From Oreocharis arfaki (Eukaryota > Chordata > Aves > Passeriformes > Paramythiidae): a stretch of DNA of 64,000 bases. The stretch is from NCBI GenBank assembly GCA_013398015.1, contig VZRR01008214.1, positions 414,320 to 478,319 of the forward strand. The letters run 5' to 3'. Below are positions 25,666 to 40,200 of the stretch, piece after piece. Every line of letters begins with the position of its first letter. The first letter of the stretch is position 1. Below the pieces are notes generated by a model that saw only the letters and a program-made list of their open reading frames with translations, ran no database searches and was not told the origin of the DNA. Made by a program: the position numbers and the translations under genes.

Positions 25666-28600
25666 TTGAATTATATTGCGCACAGTCCATGACTAGTTTT
25701 TAAATAAAGCCTTCTCCCCTGACAAATTAATTTTGATAAGGTTGTTTTCAATCTTGAAACGTGACAGAAGCTTAATTATATCACCTGCTCCTGAGTTAAT
25801 GTTACAGTCTACAGTTTCTCCATAATGCAGCTAGCTAGAAACAATTTACTGTGGGTAATAAATAATGCTACATTTCTATATAATACTTTCATCCTATAAA
25901 GGTTATAACAATCAGAGAATTTCATAATCAAGGAAGTATTCTGACTTCTATATTTTTTAAGAATTTCCTATTCCATGCTAAAATACGTGTCGTAAGAATC
26001 TTCATTCTAAATTTTTTTTTCAGAATTAATAAATTTCAAGATCAGAATACAGATGTATTTGTATTCCTAGATGCTCTAATAAAATATTTCACTATTGCCT
26101 GTACATATAGCTACAAAATATTTGTCAATATAAAACTTCTGTTTGTACTTTTAACCAGAGACTTTGTTTTTCTACTTGTCTAAATCAACATGTATTTTGA
26201 CCAGAGAAGTGCACAACCCAATGACTACTTCATTTTTTCCATATACAAAATGCATTTTTGCTTTTTTGACTATTTTTCTGGGAGGACATTGAGTTATTTC
26301 TTGCATATATTGTCATGACGGGTAAAAGCCTGAAGAGGTTCATACTAAATTCCAAGTCTTGGGAGTTCTGTAATTCCCCTGCAATATATATAGAGTGACT
26401 CATGTTCTTATAAAGATACGTTCCTTTTTACCTATCTGTATAGATATGTACTTAATTTCTTCTTCTTCAGTGGATTTATTCCAAATGAACTGAATTGAGA
26501 TACTTATAAGCTCATATTTTTAAAAGTGATCTAACAGGTGTCAGATTTGAATTAGAATATTCAGCTCGTTATTTAAATATTTTGACATTTCCTCCATGCA
26601 GAACCCACTGGACTGAAAAAAATTTGTTAATTGCAAGTCACTGGTATAATTATGCAACAACATAGATATATCACTATGCATAGTTCAACTCCATAAGGTA
26701 AGTTTTAGGTCAGATAAAACAGAAAATAACTTCAAATGAAATTAAAGTGTCTTGTGGACCTTCCAACACATTTCTCTTGAATGGTTGTATTTCTTCATAT
26801 ATGGTGTAGAATAGTATGGAATTTTGAAAAGAAACAATTAAAATTAAGTGCCACATAAGTACCAAGAAAAAGTCATACAGGAATGTAAGCATTTCTCAGA
26901 CAGATACATTTGGTTGCAGATGGATTAATGATTTTATGAAATCACACCAAATAGAGCCTAGTAATATAAGCAGTAAAATAAGATGACTGCATTTGCATCT
27001 TTGTTATAAGCTGGTCTTTGTAGGCTGTGGAAAGAACAAAGCAGGATATAAAGTCAAAGTACTGCACTTGATGCCATGTAATGCATTAACTACTGGAACT
27101 GACAATATACACTGAGGAAAATAGAGTGCACTAACTTAAAAGCAGGAATAAATTACATCTCACAGGGAATGTGCAATTTTTTTGCCTGAAGCTAGTTCTT
27201 ATATACAAACAGTTGTTATTGCTCATTCTTGGGAAAAGCCCCAGTATAGCTGTTTGAGTCTGGATAAGATATATGCTGGATTATTTGAGAAAATTGAAAG
27301 GAAAACAAAACAAAAGAAATTCTAGAATGATGTATTTATATACAATCAATTATATATGAGCAATTTTTCAGAGTTTGTTCTGCAAATCCTTTTTGGGACA
27401 TAACTAATAAGTGGCTTTGAATGGCCAACACTCTTATCGTTCATATTTTAAAAAGTATAAATGGTCTACAAATGGCAATGATGCTCCCTAGAATTACAGA
27501 CATTAATTAAGATTCTCTGGGAGGAAGAAATGATGAAAAATATCTACTGTTTTATTGAAATAGTAGAATAATGGTTGGGTGTTTTTAAGTACCATGCTGT
27601 GTCTTTTCAAGCAGGGCCCAGATCCGTAAAATAATAACCAGAATGACTTTTCGAATAAAGAAATATAAATTACCTTTTGATGCTTCGAGTTTTTGCAAGA
27701 GGAGATCTTAGTGAGTTCTCTATTTTAGCCATCTCTAAAATGTGTAATTTTTTATACCAATAGAATCAAACCTCTGCATTTATGAAAAGCATTGAAATTG
27801 CTCACTTCTGTATCCTGCCATGCTTGTATTTTCTCATTGTATCAGTGTTAGTCTCAGGATAGTACCTGGTACTCACTATCAGGGATATTCAACACAAATG
27901 CAGACTCTGCTTATATGAAAAAATATACCTGAGCATGAAGAATAGCAAATCCCCATGTGAATTTTAATGTGTGACCAGAACCGTGGATTTCTTATCATCG
28001 TAAATAATGGTGAAACTTTGTAAATAGTGCTGAATTATGTGAAGCTATTTTAAGTCATTATTGATGTGTTGTGAATCAGGAAATTGGTACAGAAATAGAA
28101 ATGTTTATCATATTAGAATTATCATACATTCCTAACACAAATGCTAAAATATACTGGTTTTACTGTATTAATAATAATAACAATATTATCATTACTAATA
28201 TATATCATGTCTGTTAAATGGAACTCACTGAAAATATACCAGTAATAGTAATGATCTAACATCGTACATGGTCTTTTATCAAACAACATTATTCACAAGA
28301 GTTCCAGTTGGGTTTAATACAATGGAGTCATGTCAAAAACCTGTTCAAATAACAAAGTTCTTAGGATGGATGGAGAACTGCTCCCATGTGAAAATTTACG
28401 GCATGCAGTGATGTGCTACTGTAGTAGTAATGATACTTGAAAAAAAATTATAAATTTTCAGAAAGCAAGCTTATTATGGAAACCTTTCTAACAAAAAAAT
28501 AATTCATTTCTATTAGCTTCATTTTTTAATCAGGATTTGCATTTTTAAAGCTTTGAATATTTTAAAATGTTTTTCTTATTCTTTCTTTAAAAATGTATAC

Positions 28601-31180
28601 ATCTACATCAGAATATTCATCAGAACAGAGTCATGCTTCCGTTTGGTTTACATAGTTTGGCTTTGCACATCTTTATGTGAGTTCAGTAATTCCTATCAGA
28701 AGTGAAGGGAGTTCTCCTAAGATCCACTAGAAACTTATATTAGCGGTGGACTAACCCTCAGGTGATGTGATATAGTCCAGAAGAAAAAAGTATATGCATC
28801 AAAGTAATTTAAACTCATCAGTGCGGTAACCACGTTAATTTGAAAAACAGGCCTCTTACATTACATCGCCAAACAGTATACAGAGGACTGGGGAAAGAAG
28901 AAGAAATGAACTGTTTCTAAATAAATTAAATTCTGATTAAAGAAGAAAGAAAGCATATGCAATTATTCCAGGAAGAGAACATTTGGAAAAAGTTGTAGTT
29001 CACACCAAAATAAGGAAAAGACAGACATAGCAATGTCTTATTGCTACTTTTCACAGAAAAAGTACCAATAAGATCAAATTTAATTAGAAAAGATTGTTAT
29101 AATAATTGATAAAGGCAATGAAGAGGAAAAGAGAAAGATAAGGTTTTAAATTCAAGAAATCTAACCGAATATTGAACAAAATAAAACTTCTTGAATACTA
29201 AAATCTTCAATCCCACCATTGTGTTCAAACTGGGAATTAGGACTTCTTACACAAGTGGGTGCAAGTCAGTTGGGTGGTTTATGAAAAGCTTCAAACACTG
29301 AACATTGCTTTAATCTCCTGCATTCTTAAATTGTTTCTTAATGAAGGACAAAGGACACAGAAGTTGTGCTAATTGTTAATATTAACATATACTACTGAAA
29401 TTATGTTGCGGAATTTTCACTGAGGACAACATAATAGGGAGAATTACACCTGAAACCGAAATGAGTGAAGATTACGTTGAAGGTCAAGATGAGCGAATGG
29501 GAAGAAGTACCCTGGAAAAGCAAAATATTAGTTTAGCATGATGTTTATCATCAAACACAATACTAGAATTGTTAATTACAACAAAGACTCAGTCTTTTGC
29601 ATCTGATTTAAAACTAATTTCTTTATTTGTTAGAAACACCTAAACACTATTTTAAGAGGAGGGGTGTTAAATGTATAACAAGCTTAATTACAGTTTGGGC
29701 TAGCAAATTCTGATTTTGCAAGGTAATTGTTTCCCTTTAACATGTTCTGTTCTTCTAAGGTTTATTTTCTATATGGCATTCTTGGATAAATCCTTAGTAG
29801 TTATCAATTAGAAGAAACAATATTTGTAAAATAATTTGAGATACTTTGAAAGTAATTACCGGTAAATCCCAGGTTCGTTAACTCAATTTACTAAGCTGCT
29901 TAATCTAAAAAGCTTTGGCTGCCATGGGCTTTTAAACAGACTAGTATATTTTCCTCACATTATTGAAATTATGGCTCGATAAACTTTCCAATATCTTTTA
30001 GTTTCTGCCTAAAATGAGAATTTACCTGGATATAAATGGAAATTGTGAAAACATTCAGTATTTAGTTACCACTTTGCAAATCCTGATTTATAACTCAGTT
30101 ACAGTCACATATGGAAGGCAGAAGTCATAGCAAATTAGTTTTCTGAGGAGTATTCAAAGCCCTTCAAATATTTCTTCAGGAGAATAATTGATTGCCAGTA
30201 GTGCTCTTTGCAGGTGAAAGATTTCATTGCTAAAATTCTAGCATGACATTTTAGCATTCTTGAAGACTACATCTGTCTAAGACTGCATCTTTCTTAGCCT
30301 AAAGATTGATTCACCTATGGAACATGAATCTTCATCTTCAGCATTAATTAATCTTCCTGTTCTCATCATTAGTGGAAGTGCTGCTGGTTTACTTAAATAT
30401 TAAGACATCACTGTTGGGGTCTTGTGAGATGGTTTTCAAAACTGTAGCCTGTTTTTAACCTCCAATATTTACAATTGTACACTGATGAAGGAGTCTGAAG
30501 ATAATTCAGTTGTGTTAACTAAAATAAATTTCGAACGTCACAAAACTTACTCATCTTTTCATTCAACTCTGCAAATTCAGAGGCTAAAACCAATTTGCCT
30601 TAAATCTTTTTGACTCTGGAAGGGCATTTAAATGTGATGAACTTAGATCAGTTTTGCTACATGTGTGTGAAAGATTCCCTGAGCAAAGATTTAATTTCTC
30701 ACAGAACTGACTGTAATGAACATATAGGCAAAGAGTCTGTTTTGTTAATTCATTCATCTTGTATGAAGGCCTTCTGAGTTTTTTTCAGGATGAAACCTTT
30801 TATGGTAGATCTGTACAGCTGCAGCACATACAGTTTCTTTTGAATTTCAGTCAATCAGTGGAGGTGACCTTATCTCAGCTGCGTGAAGCAGTTCATGGGT
30901 AAAAGTTCTCTTTGCTGCACTACCTCATAAATTTAATTCTGGGTTCTTTTAAGACAAACTGAGAGGAGGTCAAAAACTTTAACTGTGAGATTTCAGTATC
31001 ACTAGTTGCTTCATTGGTTTAACCTTCCTAATCCAAATATTCTTAATATCGGCTGGTATTTCACGGTTTAGGGAAAGAAACATCCTGGTGCGCAGTTATG
31101 CATTAATTCTCTCCATGTCACAGTTCCCTCTTGTCTTTCATTTTGAACACTTGATATCATATCACAACATTATATAATTC
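25666..31180 (+). other. Intron sequence without recognised elements
   Basis: About 5.5 kb of AT-rich intron. There are short AT-simple stretches near 28165-28210. No coding frame of substance, no mobile element and no structured RNA was recognised. Confidence 0.65.
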
Positions 31181-31468
31181 ACAGAATCACAGAATCATCA
31201 AGGTTGGAAGAGACCATCAAGATTATCCAGTCCAACCATCTACCAAGAACCATGATAAGTACCTGTAAACCATATCCCCAGGTGCCACATTCAGACACCT
31301 CTTGAACACTTCCTGAGATGGTGACTCCATCACCTCTCCAGGAAATTTGTTCAAATGCCTAACCACTCTTTTGGTGAATTTTTTTTTCCTGATATGTAAT
31401 CTGAGCTTCCTCTGGCACAACTTGAAGCCATTTCCTCTTAAGACATGACAGAGGAGACAAACATCCAC
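31181..31468 (-). mobile_element. CR1 LINE 3'-end fragment (antisense)
   Basis: Reading the minus strand, the copy runs from the end of ORF2 (KFTKRVVRHLNKFPGEV) through the 3' UTR to terminal repeats seen on the plus strand as cacagaatcacagaatcat. It is 5'-truncated near 31468, and lies opposite to the CSMD transcript. The 81-residue minus-strand frame at 31223-31468 is this decayed ORF2 tail. Confidence 0.93.
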
Positions 31469-31949
31469 ATTTCAAATTTTTTTGGGGTATAATTGTAACT
31501 ATGTATATCTAAAATTCTTGTATAAATCTTAGAACTTTTAAAACTGTGTAACTAATAGTGAAAAAAAAAGTCTTTGTTTTTGAAGCCTGCTAGTTCCCAG
31601 TTTTGTCTTCTTTTGTGAACCATGAGGAAAAACCTTTTTCAGTATCAATACTTATATAACCAAGTTGAAAAGAAAATAGCTGTAAACTAAGATCCATGGG
31701 AAACAGATACTTGGACCCCCATTTAAGTCAGGTAGCAGTGGGCAGGGGTCAAAAACAAAGGATGCAGAATGAAGGGCACATGGGTGACATCAGAAATGGT
31801 AAAGCAAGGTGAAAGCATATCTGCCTCAAGTCAGCCTGGGACACAAGCAGAGGTCGCAGAAGAGCAACACCGAGTAACTGAGGCATGGTAGCGTTGCAGT
31901 GTGGCAGAGCGTGTCTCGCAGCAGCGTGGCAGGCCGCATCTTCCCTAGG
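31469..31949 (+). other. Intron sequence between CR1 and an LTR, becoming GC-richer
   Basis: The first half is ordinary intron. From about 31730 the base composition rises toward the LTR downstream, so part of this stretch may belong to that element, but I could not find its inner boundary. Confidence 0.5.
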
Positions 31950-32445
31950 AGCGCTGAATGAGCACGGCGTATTCACGTCCCGGTTTGATGTCAGCTCCTC
32001 GATGCGGCAGTGGTAAAGGAGGAGAGGAGGGTCTCCGCAAGGGGTTCCACAGAAAAGCTTTATTTACACGACGCTGGGAACCCCAGGAGCGAAGACAAAG
32101 ACACATCAGGGCCGTGGGGTTTTATATGCGGACGAGAAGAGCGGGGAGAGCATGAGGGCCAATGGCCTCAGGGCACAGGGGTGGTACATGGGCGGGCTGA
32201 GGTGTAGGGGCCAACAGGGAAAACCCGAAGGAGTGGCCAGGAACGGGGGCCAAGGGGAGAGCAGGAGAGGAGAACAACCCAGAAGGGGAGGCACATAAGG
32301 AAGGAGAGGGAGGGGGGAATACAAAATCAATAGCAGTGACGAAAAGGGGGAATACATAGTAATGAAAGAACGAAGGACCTTGGGAGGAGCCTATCCACTC
32401 ACCCTAACTGTCCCTAGGCCACTATTTTATTCACAAACCACTACA
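31950..32445 (-). mobile_element. GC-rich solo LTR (antisense), retroviral type
   Basis: On the minus strand the segment begins TGTAGTGGTTTGTGAATAAA at 32445. It contains a TATAAA box (32121-32126 on the plus strand as tttata) and an AATAAA signal about 60 bases further on (32059-32064). This is the U3-R-U5 order of an LTR. It is markedly GC-rich, with G runs on the plus strand. No gag, pol or env sequence flanks it, so it is a solo LTR. The left boundary is approximate because no clean target-site duplication was found. The family (ERVL or ERVK) is not certain. Confidence 0.7.
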
Positions 32446-35400
32446 TGGTAGGACAGCTCACAAGGCTGGAGTGTAACAAAGGATGTATGCAAACTTCTGA
32501 GAAGACAAAGATGCAGAATGGGCTGGTCGAGAGTTTGTGGACCAGGATCAGAGAACAGGGAACTCATAATGTCAGTCTGTTACACACAGGTGGGTGAGGG
32601 TGAGGAAATGTGGGAAGTGTTCTTTAAAGAGCTCAAGGAATTCTCTAATTCACACACTTTAGTTCTCATGCACTTTAACCTTCTAGTTACTGGTTGAAAA
32701 GGCAATAGGGTAGGATGAAAACTGTAAAGATTTCAGAAAATCTTAAAGAATCCATAACTGCATTCCACTGCAAGATTTATTCCCATTAGGTAATTGTCCA
32801 GATGGTTTTTAAAAACCTTCCCATTTTCCAAAGGCAGCGGTTTTCTATATTTTATATTTAATATTATTACAAGAGGACTTTTATAATTTACTCCACATGT
32901 ATTTTTCCTACTAAAATTTAAGCATACTATATTTCTCCCCACCTCATAGATATTTTTGCACCTATGCGCATTAGAAACCAAATATTTTCTTCCTCTTTGC
33001 AACTTCCTTTTACATATTTAGTTCTGGTCTTTAACTACTATAATACTATTGCCATCTTACCTCACAACTCATGAGGCTATGTTTGCTAATTTCCTCTTGA
33101 TTTTTTTTAACTTATCCATGCTTTCTTTTGAAATATTGGGCCCTGATTAGCAAAGACTACCTAAGAATTTTTGTCCTTCATGGATCACGGCTCATAGTTA
33201 CAGCATACTCTTTCTGGTCTCTGGATGTGTCCAGTTATCCACCTAGTTAATCTGTGAGGATTATTTTAATTCTTGTCCCACTTTTTAAATAATGTTCTGG
33301 GTTTTAAAGAACATTTTTAATGAAAAATATTTTGGATTTAGTTTTCTTGTTGATTGGTTGGTTGGTTCGGTTTGTTTGGGCTTTTTTTCAAAACATTAAT
33401 TGTTGAATTTCAGGTAGATGGGCAAGGCTTTTATCCTTCTGTATTGTCCATGGAATGAAGCACTTGTGGTTAGGCACAAATAAAAGGGCTTCAGTAGACA
33501 AATTTGGCCAAAGTCCCAGAATAATATGGTGTTTATTTACTGCAATCTATAAATCTCTAGGTTGGCCAAAAATGTGGTGTCAGATTCCAATTTCGTAATT
33601 TTTTTTTACCTGAAGTAAAAAGCAAAGTGCATGCATCTATAGGAAAAATGCTGCACTTTAACTCTTCATTTACTATTATTTCATTTAATACAAATACTGA
33701 AAAAGTAATACTTGAATATTCAGTCCTCCTGCATCTTTGGGCGGGAAGTGAAAATGCTGAGGTAGTGGTTACTTCATGCCAAACTGAAGAAATGATGAAA
33801 ATTATTTTCTACCTTTGTTTCTGTGAACATGATTGAAAAAGCAGAGGTTTATTAGTAACAGTAATGATTGTAACTCCATGAGCGAACATTCGGGAATTTT
33901 ACTTTAATTGGAGATGAAAGCTCAAAGGGTTTCTGTCATTTCTCCCAGTAGTGGATATTATCCATATACCAAGGATTTATAAAGTGTTCAGTTTCCATAG
34001 CCACTAGGAATACCAAAGACTGAAGTCCAATTTTATAATCATTAACAAACACTAGCTTTCCATCACCTGAGTAAATCAAATTAAAATGACTGATACTCAC
34101 TGAGCTAGGGTCTTTCACCTAAAAACGGTACAGTATATTTCTCACTGAAGGGAGAAGAATGCAGAAGAATGCACAGCACAATAACCAATAGCTGGCTCTC
34201 TGGATTCTAAAAGTACAATAATGACAGTTTTTCCTAATTCCCTGGCAGGGAAGCCAGTTCTTTCCAGACAACATGCAGTTATGCATTAGTCATAGTGTAA
34301 GATTAATAACTCCAGGATGCTGTCATCTTCCTTGTTTAATTGCAAAGTTGCATTTAAAATACAGCTAAGTCAGCAAAGTGGCTTGCCAACCATTTGCTCT
34401 TTCTAAATGTTCCAGGCAGCCACAGTAGGTCCAGTTATTCTGCCATGTCTGGGTGCATGGTGACTCCATTATCCTGTTTTGCAGGTAACTGTAGCTGCTC
34501 AAGTAAGCTTGAGTTGTGTAAGAAAAACAAGTATATATAACAGCTATATGTGTGTCTGTAGAAAAATTCCTACTATTTAAAGAGACCTCTTAAAAGGGAC
34601 TTTGATCTCCCATTTTGCAAATTTATGACTTGCTTTCTGAGTCTGTAAACTCTTGCCTTAAATTAAAGACAGCGTCATATGTCTCACACTCAGGCACAGT
34701 TTGATGGCACTTTTGGGAACTATTTTTGATGTTATTACAGGTATAACATTTTATCACAGCCTTGGGCAGTTTTTTGTTGGCTTTTTTTGGCTGTTTTTTA
34801 AATTTTTTTTATAAACAGAAATGTACTCAACTATAATCAGAAAAGAAAATATAGATATAACATATGGTAAACACGTTCATGGTTCCTTTCACTTATTTTT
34901 TCTTCTGACAACGATATATCAGTAGAACAAGGTCCTCCCCTTTTGATCCTGTTTCATCTGGAGCTCTCTGGAAGAGTGGCTATACTTCAGCCATGTATAG
35001 TCGACACAGTAAGGTGTGTTTAATTTCATTTTCTAATGGCCTTATAATTATCATATGAAAGATGTTATAAAACAGATATTTTCATTAAATATGTTGGACA
35101 CAACCTGATTACTATAACTCTGTTCTTTTTACTTCTATAGGTACCAATTAAAAGTCATTTTCTTCTCTGTGCTAAGAATAATTCTCTAAAATTTAAACCA
35201 AAAATATTTCCCTCCCAAATTCCTTTACTGATGCAGTTATTTGAACATGATATAATCAGTTCATTAGCAAAATAGAGAAAAAAACCCAACCATCTTAATG
35301 ATTTTTTTACATTTTTCTCAATTTCATTCCCAATGACATATTTTTCTTTTTATCCAAAAAGCCTTGGTAAAACAGGTATTTCTTTTCACTATGTAGCAAT

Positions 35401-36667
35401 TTCCCACTGTTATTTTAAGAAGTGTAGTTATCAAAGAGACCAGAGTACACTCCATGCTTCTTGGGCTGAATTTCAGACATTTCAGGATGACAATTTTAAC
35501 CATTCATTTTGTGAAAGATTAAAGAAACTGCATCTAAGACTGAGACTTTCTACACTTTGAAAAGTTTATGACAGTTTTCAATGGCTTTTCTGTGGTGAAC
35601 CTATCCATTCTTAATTTCATAAAAGTACAGGTGCTTAAGACATTCGTAAGCAAGTTATTTCTATTCTTCAGTAAGATTTTTTCCCCACACCCCTAGTTAC
35701 TTGTACCAGGAAATTAAACTACCATATTACATTTAAACAGTGTAGTGGGTAAGTGTATGAATTTAGACTTCCACAAAGTTTAACTATCCAAGTAGTTTCC
35801 TTGGACAGACATTGATTTTAGTATCTCTTCTGGTAGCATTAAAAAGCTAAAATGAAACTAAGGAAATAGGTTTCATATACCTCAGAGTCTAAGAACCATA
35901 GCAGGAACGTATTTTTTAACCAAACCTTTTCTATATTTTTGTGTTTTATTTTGGGCTTTTTTAAGGAATGTAGTATTAAAAACCTTGAGCACTCAATGAA
36001 AATTTTTTCTCTCATTTCTAAAACAAGAAAAAGTATAATTAGTGATGTTCAATGAATTTACATTGTAAAAACATATTAATGGACTTCTAGATTATAACTG
36101 CCACATTTTGGATCATTTGCTGAAGCACATGAACTTTTTCTGGGGTTTTGGAGTTTTCCATATTAGTTAGGCTATCCACTGCCCCTGCTGCTTACCAGGT
36201 TATGTTTAGCTGGTCTTTCAGTGCTCTGTTACTCTTAAAACCAGCAGTAGCATGTGCCAAACATGATATCTGACTTTTTCTCTGAATTGTGACTCTCCTT
36301 AAAGCAATCACACAGCTATGTAAGGGGATATTCATGTTCTTGCCACGCCAAGCTTCCTGCTGATTGCCTTTAGTTTTGACTGTTAATTCTTTCTGCATCA
36401 TTATTTACCAAATATATTTTAAACAGTACCTAAGCTAGCAGGACATTATCAAAATGGAAAAACCTGCAGCTACATATCAGTTAAAAACAGCATGAAGTGA
36501 AATTTCCATATAACATAGATGCGTTGAGAGGGTAAGGAGAGATTATTCAGAGTATCTTCTTTGCCTCAATGCATTGACACAGTATTTGGTGCAGAGATGT
36601 ATCCTTCCGAACTATCCTGAAAGAAACTTATACCAGTATCTAGGTATTGTAAAGCCTTGCTGTAAAG
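32446..36667 (+). other. Intron sequence without recognised elements
   Basis: AT-rich, mostly unique-looking intron. Several short open frames occur at chance length. No domain, splice-site pair or repeat family was recognised. Confidence 0.65.
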
Positions 36668-37285
36668 CCTTGTTGTGCCCCTCTACCACCTCCCTGGGAA
36701 GCTTATTCCAAAGCCTGACAACACCTCACATGAAGAAATTCTTGGTAATAGCCAGTCTAAACCTCCTTTGGTGCAACTAGAGAAAATTTCCTCTTGTCCT
36801 ATCTCTTGTTACCTGGGAGAAGACATCAACAGACACCTCACTACAACTTTCCTTTCTGCAACTGTAGAGAGTGATAAGGTCTCCCCTGAGCCTAATTTTC
36901 TCTTAAAATTTTTCAGGCTAAACACCCCCAGCTCTCTCAGCTGCTCCTCATCAGACTTGTGTTCCAGTACCTTTGCCAGCTCCAGTCCCTTCACTAGCCC
37001 TTCTCTGGACACACTCCAGCCCTGAACGTCTTTATTGTAGTGAGAGGCCCAGAATTTAACATGGGATTCGAGGTGTGGCCTCACCAGTGCTGAGTGCAGA
37101 GGTACAATCGCTGTCCTGGTCCTGCTAACCACACAATTGCTGATACAGGCCAGAATGTCACTGACCTTCTTGGCCATCTAGGCTCACTGCTGGATTGCGT
37201 TCAGCCGCTGTCCAACCAATGCTCCCAGGTCCTTTTCCACCAGGAACCTTTCCAGCCACTTCCCCAAGTTCCAGTGAACTGAATA
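36668..37285 (-). mobile_element. CR1 LINE ORF2 C-terminal region and 3' UTR (antisense)
   Basis: The minus strand encodes the C-terminal part of CR1 ORF2: SDILACISNCVVSRTRTAIV, LHSALVRPHLESHVKFW and EEQLRELGVFSLKNFKRKL, with frameshifts between blocks. It continues into tail-end sequence equivalent to other CR1 copies. It is truncated at both ends, lacks the terminal repeat, and cannot be active. Confidence 0.92.
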
Positions 37286-40200
37286 GTGAAGGTAAGGGGC
37301 AAAAAAAATAACAGAGGAAGTGGGCCAAAACCAAAGGATTCAAAGGACTATGCTACAACAGAGACACTGTGCTCCTGAGAAGGGTAATATATATGCTATT
37401 TTGGTAAACAAAGACTAGGAAGCCCACTACCTGACTTTCCTTTTAGTACAAATCTATATTAATTTTGAATAGTGGATCTGTGGTCCCTTTTTCCATCCTA
37501 CCTTTTACAGAACTCCTAAGATGATTCTGAAAAAGGGTATGTAAATCCAGGATGATATGCATCTGCACACAAATCTGTCTTTCAGAAGCGTAGTTTTCAA
37601 GAACTCATTCTATCAAATTTCTACCTCTCAACTCTGGAGGTATCCACAAGAAATGCAAGAAATTGCTTTAATTATTATAAGCTAATGCTCTTTTACAAAC
37701 AGTATTTCTTCAACAGCAGTAATCTAATTCTTAAGATTCCAGATATAATTTCTAAGTAGGGGAAATTACAGTTTTTCCAGGCTCAGTTTACTGGAAAAGC
37801 TACAAGGTAATCTGGTTTTGCAGCATCTTCCTCTGTCTGTGATAGCACTTTTTTGTTTACATGCCTTGTTTCTCCATTATGAATACTACCTCTGCTCAGC
37901 ACCTAGAGCCTTAGATAAATTGCTTGACCAAAGGTTCATATGGGCACAGAAGAGCCAGAAAAATGTGTCATGTATCATGAAGTGCTAAGCCTGCCACTGC
38001 ATGTTAATTCTGTTTGTTTTGTGCAGTGGCATATAGCCTTACAACCACTCTAATTTCAATTATCTTTGGATTATATTTGTTTCTGTCTCATGTCTACCCT
38101 GCTGTTTGTAAGCCTACCTGCCATTTTGAACAAGGATGTTATAATGATCTTGCTATTAGCTAAATAATTTTCTCTCAGACATAAATTCCAATGCTGCATA
38201 TTATCCGCTTTGTGCCAGCACTCTGGAAGTGGTTTACAAACAATAGTGATTTTGTAGCCCTCCAGTCCAAGAATAAATTAATGTATAATCTGCACAATTT
38301 CAGCACAGGAGTTGGCAGGCTTAGTAGATTCTGCTGCATTTCAGCCATTTTCTGGCTAGGGTAGTACATAGAAGGTCCAATTAAGAGATTTGCTAAATGT
38401 GTATAAATAATTACACTAACAGCTCCCTTTTCCATCATCCCCAGTATTTCATTCTTTCAATCTTTCTAAAGATCAGATTATTCTTAATTTTTGTACAACC
38501 ATTTGCATAAAAGTCCAAAAGATCTATGGTCCAAAGCAAGAAGCTGCTACAAAGAGCTTTGCCATCAATATTTAGATACGCTTGAACAATAGCCTGAAAC
38601 TTATCAGCAGTTCTAGCATGCTAAGAGAACACATTTATTTCTGGACACTGATCAGATATGTCTGTAAGGTAAAAGCTTTCAGTTGGTTGATAAATATTAT
38701 ACAGACTTATAGAAAAATATGTAAAAAGTGAAGATATAATTATAAGCATTAAGATACTACCAACAAAGAAACTTCATGAAGTTAATGATGTCTGTCATAT
38801 AACTTGTACATTTAGGAAAGAACATGGAATTCTGGAACAAAAATGCATCTGTTCCTCACCCTGCCATCTCTATTTATTTAGAAAGCTCTGAAGATTAACT
38901 GTTCATGTCTAATTATAACATTTGTCATGGCTACCTCCAAACATTTCATGTTGTTAAACTCCCATTCCATCTTTGTATCAAAATCTAAAGCAAACCCAAA
39001 TAGAAAATGAAGATAAATAAACTGATTAAGTCAATGACACTTCTATCAGGTAGGTAAACAGACAACATATAATTTTGAAGGTCTCATAACAGCCCCTGCT
39101 CAGAGACTGAGAACCTCAGTGAAATTTATTTTGTAACTATAGATTAGAAACTCTGAAAACAATTGACAGTATTTAATGTGAACAAATATTTGACAAGCAA
39201 AGTAGGCCTATGCAAACTGAAGCCTTATGCAGAATCTGAAAATGGCGAGCACGTAAAGACTGTTTTGCAGAGCTGGCTAATGAGGACAAGTATGAAAGTC
39301 CATCTAAGAATAAGATTGATGCACAGGCTACCCCAAAGAAAGAAAGAAAGGAACTCAGGACAGCCCTCTCCCAAGGCACAGGACTCAGACATATCTTTGT
39401 AAGTGATTGGAGAATTTGGTATGTTCCATGTTTCAGGACTCAAATCCACTGACAGTGATTTTAGTTGCAGTGCGTATGATGAGGGCGTTTTTCATACAGA
39501 AAGCAAATCTAAAATTTTGTACGTGCATATGTGTATATGCAGATCATTTCTCCTACTAAATATTCAATGAATATTTAGTACATTAATGAGATGAATGAGA
39601 ATATTCTCACTCAGGTCCTGTAAAAAAAAACAATGCTGCAATGTTTGCATAGATTGTCTTGATACCAAATGTGTCACATGGCTGGGTGCAATTCACCTGG
39701 AATAGATTTAGGAGGTTTTTTAAAGGGTCACTTGGAATATTTTATATTCTATTGCTTCTTAAAAATTGGATTGCTTTCTGTCTGTATTACTTAATTTCTT
39801 ATTTTTAAATATATTTAAATATATTTTTATATATTTAAAATGTGAAACAGTAGAGTTGGTGTAAGTCAACCAAAACCATTATCTTGTCCTTCTGTGTAGG
39901 GTAGTTTCATGTTATATTATTCTTCTTTTTATGAAATTTATCCTGTGTCCTTCTTTGGCAATATAAGTGTGGTATTAAGTGAAGATCTGTACTTGAAAAA
40001 TAAAACAAGTTATTGCTAAACAATTAGGAAGCATTATGTGATCACCAGTTCCCTAGAGTATTCTATCCAGCACACTGGCAGGGTTTCCATGGAAACAAGA
40101 ACACTATTAGGGACTCCAAAAAGCCCTGTCTTTCTCTGGTTTGAACCCTTTCCTCTTTTTTAGGTAGTTTGTGTTGTGCATAAGCATTTCATTTCAAATC

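Noticed and set aside
31886..32451. Matching tggtag near 31887 and at 32446 as target duplication for the GC-rich LTR
   Set aside because: The base after the left copy does not start a TG-type LTR end, so the match is probably chance.
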